Part shown: in pieces, positions 58,197-64,000 of the stretch
How positions within the stretch are numbered: position 1 is the first letter of the stretch
Layout of the letters: every line of letters begins with the position of its first letter
Assembly (NCBI GenBank): GCA_951812745.1
Contig: OX638327.1
Location: 806,001 to 870,000, forward strand
DNA length: 64,000 bases
Reading direction: 5' to 3'
Origin: an uncultured Nitrospirales bacterium
GTDB lineage: Bacteria > Nitrospirota > Nitrospiria > Nitrospirales > UBA8639
Notes under the pieces: generated by a model
Databases searched by the model: none
The model's input: only the letters and a program-made list of their open reading frames with translations
What the model was told of the DNA's origin: nothing
Position numbers and translations under genes: made by a program

Positions 58197-58691
58197 TCAA
58201 ATCGCTTTCTCATCAGACGACGTACGAGCAAGAAGACAGACGGCTTGGGCGGCGATTCCCTCTTCTCTGCCAATTGCCCCGAGACGATCATGGCTTTTGA
58301 CTTTCACGTTCACGAGCGACGGATCGACTCGTAAGACCCGGGCCAACTGTTTACTCATCTCAGCCACATAGTTTCCCAACCGAGGCGCTTGAGCCACCAC
58401 GACCGTATCGAGATTCACGAGACGAAACCCCCGCTCCTCAAGTTTGACGTGAACGCCTTCCAGCATATCCAGACTCTTCATATTGGCAAATTGCGGATCA
58501 CTGCTGGGATAATAACGGCCCAAATCCCCTTCTCCCATGGCGCCCAACAGCGCATCACACACCGCATGCGTGAGCGCATCCGCATCGGAATGGCCATCCA
58601 GGCCATGCGTATGCGGGATCTGCACCCCACCCAGAATGAGCGGCCTGCCTTCTTTCAGTTGGTGAATATCGTACCCGATGCCAACCCGCAT
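58197..58691 (-). CDS. ispF: 2-C-methyl-D-erythritol 2,4-cyclodiphosphate synthase
   Basis: The fifth step of the MEP isoprenoid pathway. The 164 residues contain the Zn-binding GYDIHQL and HTHGLDGHSDADALTHAVCDALLGA, then GDLGRYYPSSDPQFAN and the C-terminal VNVKVKSHDRLGAIGREEGI, all typical. It is followed immediately by cysE (TGA then TTG-ATG). ispD lies 93 nt upstream on the same strand. Confidence 0.96.
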   Translation of the reverse strand: MRVGIGYDIHQLKEGRPLILGGVQIPHTHGLDGHSDADALTHAVCDALLGAMGEGDLGRYYPSSDPQFANMKSLDMLEGVHVKLEERGFRLVNLDTVVVAQAPRLGNYVAEMSKQLARVLRVDPSLVNVKVKSHDRLGAIGREEGIAAQAVCLLARTSSDEKAI

Positions 58692-58784
58692 ACTCGTCCT
58701 CTGCTATCCAGCCTCTCAAACTTGTAAGGATACAGGAAAAAAGCAACAAGTGAAAAGAACGGAAATGCGGTTTGCCCCGTCATG

Positions 58785-59504
58785 TCAGTCGGGAAAAAGA
58801 CGGCTCCTTGGGGCGGCCAGAATCGCTTCTCCCATCACCAGGTCTTCCGGGCGGGTCACTTTGATATTGTACGGACTGCCATTGACAATGGAAACCCGAT
58901 GTCCGATCCGCTCCACCAAAAACGCGTCATCCGTCGCCTCCACGCCGGTCTCTTGGCTTGACCGGTGTGCTTCCCGCAGCAACTCGATACCGAAAGCTTG
59001 CGGGGTTTGGACCGACCACAGCCGTTGCCGGTCAAGGGTGGTTTCGATCATCCCGTCCGGAGCCGCCCGCTTCACCGTATCATGGAGAGGGATCGCCACG
59101 ATCGCCGCGCCGTGGGTCCTGGCACCATCAACCACTCGTTCGACCATTGTGTCCGTCACGAACGGCCGGACGGCATCATGGACCACGACGATCGTGGTCC
59201 GCCCATCGACGGCTTGTAACCCGTTCCAAACCGAATCTTGTCGCCGGGTGCCGCCACCAACGACGTTGCTGATTTTGGAAAAGGCATATGGCGGCAAGAG
59301 TTCTTCTGCACAAGACGTCACCGCGTCATGGGGAACGACCACGACGATTTCACAAATCGTCCTATTCGATTCTAAAACCCGCAGGGCGTGGACTAGAAGC
59401 GGAATGTCACCGAATTGAAGAAACTGTTTGGGGATCTCGTTCCCCATTCGCGTACCATGCCCTCCGGCCGGTACCACCGCGGCAACCCATTCATCCACGG
59501 GCAA
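58785..59504 (-). CDS. ispD: 2-C-methyl-D-erythritol 4-phosphate cytidylyltransferase
   Basis: Couples CTP with MEP in the isoprenoid pathway. A 239-residue protein with AAVVPAGGHGTRMGNEIPKQ (nucleotide site), the DAVRPFVT motif, TVKRA and TPQAFGIELLREAH. The start is uncertain: TTG at 59504 and GTG at 59498 are the candidates, and both overlap the end of the PIN-TRAM gene, implying coupling. Any of these gives a complete nucleotide-binding motif. Confidence 0.94.
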   Translation of the reverse strand: MPVDEWVAAVVPAGGHGTRMGNEIPKQFLQFGDIPLLVHALRVLESNRTICEIVVVVPHDAVTSCAEELLPPYAFSKISNVVGGGTRRQDSVWNGLQAVDGRTTIVVVHDAVRPFVTDTMVERVVDGARTHGAAIVAIPLHDTVKRAAPDGMIETTLDRQRLWSVQTPQAFGIELLREAHRSSQETGVEATDDAFLVERIGHRVSIVNGSPYNIKVTRPEDLVMGEAILAAPRSRLFPD

Positions 59505-60516
59505 AACTCAACACGTCCCGATCAGTTTCTTCTCGCAGACGGGTAAAGATCATCCGGCCTGCACTCGTTTGTAATATGCTGGTCACGACCACGTCCACAT
59601 TTTTGCCTATATAGCGTTTGGCATTATCGACGACAACCATGGTTCCATCATCTAAATACGCCACCCCTTGCCCAGCCTCCTTACCTTCTTTCAAGACAAA
59701 GACCCGCATGGTCTCGCCGGGCAGGACGACCGGCTTGAGCGCGTTGGACAATTCGTTGATATTCAGCACCTGCACGCCCTGAAGTTCGGCGACCTTGTTC
59801 AGGTTCAGGTCATTAGTCAGAATTTTGGCGCCTAGCTTTTTGCCCAGTTCCACCAACTTGGCGTCAACCTCTTTGATGTTGGGAAAGTCGTCCTCAACGA
59901 TCTCCACCAGGACGTCGTCATTCTTTTGAATATGATTCAGAATATCGAGCCCCCGGCGACCTCGCGCGCGTTTCAACGAATCGGCCGAATCGGAAATATG
60001 TTGCAGCTCCTGCAAAATGAATTGCGGAATGACGAACTCTCCCTCCATGAAGCCGGTTTCACACAAGTCGGCAATACGGCCGTCGATAATCACGCTCGTA
60101 TCCAGCAATTTGGGAGTCCGAAATCGTCCCTTGGGTTTCAAGCCGGTCACGGTTGCGTCGCCCCTGTACGCTTCGTTGCCATAACGAACACCCAAGGTGA
60201 GTCCGAAATACGGAAACATCAGAAGCGTGGCGAATGCCACCAACCGGATGACGGCGTGTGGCGCCAGAAAGAACGTCAGCACAACACACGTCCCCGAGAG
60301 AAGCAGTCCCAGACTGAAGCCGATCCCGCCGTACACGAGGGGACGGGCAGGGAGACGTGCCATGAAGGACGTCTCCAAAAACACCAGCGTGCCACTGAGC
60401 AAGGCCCCGACTCCGGCGCCGACGACGGCATGAAGCACCTTCCCGTCTCCCGTCACGTAGCCCACCGTGAACCCGAGCAGAACGCTGATGACCAGAAAAC
60501 CGGCTCGAAGAGCCAT
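59491..60516 (-). CDS. PIN/TRAM-domain membrane protein (YacL-like)
   Basis: A 341-residue protein. AGGAG six nt before the ATG at 60516 selects that start (MALRAGFLVISVLLGF). Four membrane segments occupy residues 1-110, including a GAGVGALLSGTLVFL stretch. The cytoplasmic PIN domain has LLDTSVIIDGRIADL with its first Asp pair, and later ILTNDLNLNKVAEL. A C-terminal TRAM domain (LPGETMRVFVLKEGKEAGQG to VVVTSILQTSAG) suggests RNA binding. Such proteins commonly precede ispD-ispF. The nuclease activity is an inference. Confidence 0.92.
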   Translation of the reverse strand: MALRAGFLVISVLLGFTVGYVTGDGKVLHAVVGAGVGALLSGTLVFLETSFMARLPARPLVYGGIGFSLGLLLSGTCVVLTFFLAPHAVIRLVAFATLLMFPYFGLTLGVRYGNEAYRGDATVTGLKPKGRFRTPKLLDTSVIIDGRIADLCETGFMEGEFVIPQFILQELQHISDSADSLKRARGRRGLDILNHIQKNDDVLVEIVEDDFPNIKEVDAKLVELGKKLGAKILTNDLNLNKVAELQGVQVLNINELSNALKPVVLPGETMRVFVLKEGKEAGQGVAYLDDGTMVVVDNAKRYIGKNVDVVVTSILQTSAGRMIFTRLREETDRDVLSFARG

Positions 60517-60613
60517 GCGGTCTCCTTCTGAGTGGTACATGCCTGGACATAAACGATACTCCTAGTATTCCAGGCAGTTACTGCCTACACGAACCAAGAC
60601 AACTAAACCCCTG

Positions 60614-61585
60614 TTACGCTCGACACAAAAAATGTTCTGCGACTTCAACGTCTTCACGACTGCCGATGACAAGCGGAACACACTGGTGAGGCGTCTTGGG
60701 GTGAATGCCGGAGATCCGTTCCACGCCCGTGCTTCCCAACCCGCCGGCTTGTTCCACCACGAAACTCAACGGTGCGGCCTCATACATCAAACGCAGTTTT
60801 CCTTCAGGCTTCTGCACTTCACCGGGATACAGGTAGATCCCGCCCTTCAAGAGAATTCGATGGACGTCCGCCACGAGACACCCGGTGTACCGTGAGGAAT
60901 AAGGCCTGCCTGTTTCTTTATCGTCATCACGAAAGTAGCCGACAATATTTCTCATATTTTGTAACCACTTATAACTGTTTCCTTCATTGACACTATAAAT
61001 ATTTCCTCTGGCAGGAATCTGCACGTTCGAGGCGGACAAGAAAAACTCGCCGGCCACCGGATCAAGCATAAACTGATGAACTCCGTCTCCGCACGTATAC
61101 ACCAAAATCGTGCTCGCTCCATACAAAAGATACCCGCCGGCGACCTGCTCACAACCCGCCTTCAGAAAATTTCCGGTAGGGTCCAAACGGTGGATGGAAA
61201 AAATCGACCCGAGGGAAGCATTGACGTCGATATTCGAGGAACCGTCCAGAGGATCGAAAAACACGGCATACTTGCCCGACCCTTCGGCATGCGCCACGAC
61301 AAACGGTTCATCCATTTCTTCGGACACCACGATTTGCACGATGTCACAATCCTGAAAGGCCTCCACAAAAAGCTGGTTGGCGCGGGCATCCATTCGTTGC
61401 ACCTGTTCGCCATGGACGTTTCTCGCGTCGGTCGCGCCGAGACGATCACTGAGTCCGGCTGCACTCAGGTCCCGGGCAATGCTTTTCCCGCCCGAGACAA
61501 TCCGGTTTATGATGGTGGAGAATTCTTCGGCACGATCAGGCTGGAGTCGGCACCGTTCGAATATGTGGTGGGTGAGAGAGACCAT
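60614..61585 (-). CDS. fbp: class I fructose-1,6-bisphosphatase
   Basis: Hydrolyses fructose 1,6-bisphosphate. The 323-residue form from ATG 61585 (MVSLTHHIFERCRLQ) matches the family; a longer frame to 61672 overlaps the upstream DUF3108 gene and seems less likely. The metal and phosphate sites are in IVVSEEMDEPF, FFDPLDGSSNIDVNASLGSI and SRYTGCLVADVHRILLKGGIYLYPG. LIGSREDVEVAEHFLCRA ends the protein. It acts in gluconeogenesis or the Calvin or related cycles together with the aldolase of the same region. Confidence 0.94.
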   Translation of the reverse strand: MVSLTHHIFERCRLQPDRAEEFSTIINRIVSGGKSIARDLSAAGLSDRLGATDARNVHGEQVQRMDARANQLFVEAFQDCDIVQIVVSEEMDEPFVVAHAEGSGKYAVFFDPLDGSSNIDVNASLGSIFSIHRLDPTGNFLKAGCEQVAGGYLLYGASTILVYTCGDGVHQFMLDPVAGEFFLSASNVQIPARGNIYSVNEGNSYKWLQNMRNIVGYFRDDDKETGRPYSSRYTGCLVADVHRILLKGGIYLYPGEVQKPEGKLRLMYEAAPLSFVVEQAGGLGSTGVERISGIHPKTPHQCVPLVIGSREDVEVAEHFLCRA

Positions 61586-61643
61586 GACCGGATTAAGCAG
61601 ATAAAAGAAGTTATTATAGGATCTTTCACGAAAAAGTCGAGAC

Positions 61644-62417
61644 TCATTTCGGTGACGGAACCCATTTTTCAATCAATGCCGTAGCCGACCCGACGATCAC
61701 ACGGGCTTCCATCATAACGGGAACCCGCTCCGGCGTATTGGTGAGCCAGATTCTGATGTTGCCTTCATTCAAAAAAATTCCTCGAAACGGCATGATCGCC
61801 AACAGGCGAATCGCCTCGACCTCGCCCCAGGAGCCCCTGACCGATTCGATGGCCTCGACTTTGACCTCAACCTTGTAGTTTTTCCGGTCGTGATGAATAT
61901 TCATGAACACGGAAGAGCCCGGCACGAGATTCGGCATCGTGCGCAAGAAATACAAACAGGACAGGGGACCATGCGTGCCGGGAGGAACGTCATGAACCGA
62001 CGGCTTACCGTCCTTCATGACCGTGACTTGGTTGGCCACGCGATCGAACGTGACGTCAAACTGTTCATGGCGGCCACCTTCCCGACGCTTAAAAAATAAA
62101 TGCCGAGGAAGCATGGTCCGGGAATCAACCAGCGAATCCACGTGGTTCTTGACTGGGAAAAAGACAGAAATAAAGTCGTTCGAGCGAATCGTGGTCGTCA
62201 GGTGCCGGGCCGCCCCCCCGTCAGCGTCAACCAGTGTTTCGTTTTTCATATATGCGTGTCCAGCCGGAATACCCCACAGGGAGATGCCATAGCGATAGTC
62301 TTCTTTTTCCTGAACAGCAAAAGCGGAAGGTGACAGAGCCATCCCCCACAAGAAGCCCAGGATCAGGCCGCCCACTCCGAACACGAACAGTTGAGGTCGA
62401 ATGAATACCGTACGCAT
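61644..62417 (-). CDS. DUF3108-family exported protein
   Basis: A 257-residue protein from ATG 62417 (MRTVFIRPQLFVFGVGG). The signal segment LFVFGVGGLILGFLWGMALS ends near PSAFA. The mature part, with YGISLWGIPAGHAYMKNETL, RSNDFISVFFPVKNHVDSLVD, LPRHLFFKRREGG and PLSCLYFLRTM, follows the DUF3108 pattern of periplasmic beta-rich proteins. No biochemical function is established. It is the first gene of a reverse run that continues with fbp 58 nt later. Confidence 0.85.
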   Translation of the reverse strand: MRTVFIRPQLFVFGVGGLILGFLWGMALSPSAFAVQEKEDYRYGISLWGIPAGHAYMKNETLVDADGGAARHLTTTIRSNDFISVFFPVKNHVDSLVDSRTMLPRHLFFKRREGGRHEQFDVTFDRVANQVTVMKDGKPSVHDVPPGTHGPLSCLYFLRTMPNLVPGSSVFMNIHHDRKNYKVEVKVEAIESVRGSWGEVEAIRLLAIMPFRGIFLNEGNIRIWLTNTPERVPVMMEARVIVGSATALIEKWVPSPK

Positions 62418-62487
62418 ACGTATCTGCAGAGATTGTACACCATACGGAAGGAACCGGCACAAGAGAAAAAGCGGCCGGTGCGACGGG

Positions 62488-62645
62488 CTGTCATTCCAAG
62501 CTTGTCCTGAGCAACGCGAAGGACCTCGCGAGGAATCTCGTAATTCCCCTCTCCCTCTGGGAGAGGGCCAGGGTGAGGGAAGAGCATGTCTTTGCCTTTG
62601 TTTTATCCGTCATCCTCAACATCTTTAATCGAGGATCCAGGATCT
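62488..62645. repeat. composite repeat: TCATTCCAAGCTTG-type arm, family A palindrome (copy 10) and ATCCTCAAC-type repeat
   Basis: CTGTCATTCC to GGAATCTCG (62488-62541), then CCCCTCTCCCTCTGGGAGAGGGCC and GGGTGAGGG (62546-62580), then CGTCATCCTCAACATC and ATCGAGGATCCAGGATC (62606-62643). These are dispersed repeats clustered in one gap. Confidence 0.7.
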
Positions 62646-62870
62646 TTTCTTTGTCTTTGTAGCCGCGCCATCTCATGGCGCATCTCTTCCGTGCCTCGGA
62701 AAGTAGTGATCAAGCCTACCGTCGCCACAGACGGGTCAGATTTACCGTGGAACCCTCCAATCGCCCACTGCCCTCAGCGGGTAAAATTTCATCAACCCCT
62801 GATGGATCCACCTGGATCCAAATAGGATGGAAGGTCAACCTGACGACCACAAGATTTCGCCCCGCAATCG
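62646..62870. other. gene-free stretch with nothing recognised
   Basis: Short open frames occur on the plus strand, but they lack ribosome-binding sites and family features. It separates the repeat cluster from the AT-richer ATPase-like gene at the right edge. Confidence 0.4.
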
Positions 62871-64000
62871 TCAGGGTTTTCGTTTTACTGACTTGATCCC
62901 AAGCGCTCGATGGAAAGTTGTGTGAACTACTACGTGAGTCGTGTCGTCTATTTCGGAAAGAGAAACCGTTTGTCCTGTTTCATCTACCCAAGATGCGCTC
63001 TCAAAAGTTTCAAGCTTTAGACCTATCAAACCGACTCTGTAGAAAACCATAAACAATGTTCTCTTGAAGTCTGCTACGTTTACTAATTCCTCTACGACGT
63101 TTCTTGCATGTTCTCTTAGTACCCCATGCTCTTCTGGATGCTGAATTGCAGACTTTAGACAGAGATCGGCAATATCCGCGCGTTCAACTTGACTAATCGA
63201 AAATGATGATGGCCGGTTCTTTAGGATATCGGTAAAATCCAATAATCCAGTGTAATTTGCATACCATTCATCTCCAAGGGCTCTCAGTCGTTGTCGTGAA
63301 TACTCTCCTTCAGCACGCTTGAGCGTGTCTACATTCAACTGCGGCCTTCCTTCGGCTACTTCGATGCACTTGTTAAAAAAGCTGATCACATCTCGCGGCC
63401 TTGGTGCCCGGCTAGTAATGAAATCTTTAATAGGGACTTTATCAACTTGCTTAGGAAGTAGATCTTGATGCGTTACGCTTTTGCTTCTTTGGTATTGCCG
63501 AGCAACAAGTGCGTCTACTCGCTTATCTAGTAGTTCAATTATCTGCCTCGAAGGCCAACGCAGAGGCAAGTAAAGAGATTGATATTTCTCCTCTTGGAAT
63601 CCCGCCTCACGCACCAGATTGAAGACTCTTTCGATCAGATCGCGCCTGATGGCGACCAAAACTTTGACATTTCGCACTTGGCTGATCTTTCTCAGTGAGT
63701 CCAGCAGCGCCATAATTAGTCGATAACGTAGCTTCTCCTCAATCCAATTCTCGTCAAGACGGTCAATTAGCACGTAGTAATGTTTCTGTGGATCAGACAG
63801 CACCCTTTCTAAGAGATCACCCACCTTTTTTAGGTCTTGGACTTGAGTCTCGCTGACTACGCGCTGGCCTCGATTCACCACCTCAGCCTTTTCCTCTTCT
63901 GATAGAAGCGATTGCACATTGGATGCTGCCTTTGCCTTGAGAAAGCGTGGCCCTAAATCACCCCCAAGTGCATCAGTTATTTTTTTCTCTAGCGTGGAGG
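62871..64000 (-). CDS. P-loop ATPase-like protein (Sll1717-type), 5' end cut by window edge
   Basis: The frame is open through base 64000, with STLEKKITDALGGD read before the internal GTG at 63917, so the start lies outside. Visible features: a Walker-B-like YYVLIDRLDENW, KVLVAIRRDLIERVFNL, then EKYQSLYLPLRWPSRQIIELLDKRVDALVARQY and RAPRPRDVISFFNKCIEVA. These resemble STAND/KAP-like P-loop ATPases of the Sll1717 group; the Walker A motif must lie off the window. About 376 residues are visible. Base composition is AT-richer than in the neighbours, suggesting horizontal origin. Such ATPases often sit in genomic islands, but no role can be assigned. Confidence 0.7.
   Translation of the reverse strand, partial: STLEKKITDALGGDLGPRFLKAKAASNVQSLLSEEEKAEVVNRGQRVVSETQVQDLKKVGDLLERVLSDPQKHYYVLIDRLDENWIEEKLRYRLIMALLDSLRKISQVRNVKVLVAIRRDLIERVFNLVREAGFQEEKYQSLYLPLRWPSRQIIELLDKRVDALVARQYQRSKSVTHQDLLPKQVDKVPIKDFITSRAPRPRDVISFFNKCIEVAEGRPQLNVDTLKRAEGEYSRQRLRALGDEWYANYTGLLDFTDILKNRPSSFSISQVERADIADLCLKSAIQHPEEHGVLREHARNVVEELVNVADFKRTLFMVFYRVGLIGLKLETFESASWVDETGQTVSLSEIDDTTHVVVHTTFHRALGIKSVKRKP

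Noticed and set aside
62675-62896. 73-codon plus-strand frame before the right-edge ATPase gene
   Set aside because: No start signal, no family, and it overlaps the end of the reverse-strand gene.

Overview
The window reads as chromosome of a Gram-negative (diderm) bacterium of moderately high GC. Two autotransporter-type outer-membrane beta-barrel proteins, a periplasmic Do-type protease and an AMIN-domain amidase show the double membrane. Class I fructose bisphosphatase, a DhnA-type aldolase, a NarK-type nitrate/nitrite porter, a squalene/phytoene-synthase-family enzyme, many short iron-sulfur and copper proteins and abundant GC-rich intergenic palindromes together suggest Nitrospirota (Nitrospira-like). 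This taxonomic call is an inference from gene content, not a database result.

Layout. 1-5.2 kb: the 3' part of a subtilisin-like autotransporter, proA, tRNA-Phe, two small reverse-strand genes, an AT-rich island and a broken higBA toxin-antitoxin locus. 5.4-8.4 kb: a tightly packed reverse operon mazE-mazF-small ORF-purB-purS-purQ. 8.6-12.3 kb: ribBA-ribH-nusB and a nitrate/nitrite-type MFS porter. 12.4-16.2 kb: rpoH-type sigma factor, groES-groEL and a vapC-like remnant. 16.4-27.2 kb: one giant gene for a protein of about 3,590 residues with 27 fibronectin-III modules and a C-terminal autotransporter barrel, clearly GC-richer than its surroundings. 27.5-32.3 kb: ilvD, tadA, tRNA-Ser, a multi-hairpin element built on copies of the tRNA 3' end, and sthA. 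32.5-37.9 kb: a two-component system whose intergenic spacer folds over the kinase start, a Do-type protease and a group-2 sigma factor. 38-44 kb: an S9 oligopeptidase, a rhodanese pair, tRNA-Pro overlapping the end of ald, and an IS30-family remnant. 44-50.8 kb: membrane proteins, a ferredoxin operon, squalene synthase with a cupredoxin, htpX and a PAP2 phosphatase. 50.8-62.4 kb: tatD, an NYN nuclease, an amidase, truA, a second cupredoxin, glutamate dehydrogenase, then a reverse run of DUF3108, FBPase, PIN-TRAM, ispD, ispF, cysE and aldolase. The right edge cuts an AT-richer P-loop ATPase-like gene.

Themes. Proteostasis and stress control are well represented (rpoH, groESL, Do protease with an adjacent sigma factor, htpX, mazEF, broken higBA and vapC). 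Central metabolism includes purine, riboflavin, branched-chain amino acid, cysteine and MEP-isoprenoid steps and both sugar-phosphate enzymes of gluconeogenesis. Intergenic space is filled by several families of palindromic repeats; ten copies of one family (CCCTCTCCC / GGGAGAGGG) lie in 64 kb, at least two of them in predicted 5' leaders. The most unusual items are the giant fibronectin-III autotransporter, the tRNA-Ser-derived four-hairpin element, the long stem that occludes the histidine-kinase start codon, and the mazEF-purine operon with a 27-codon ORF between toxin and purB.
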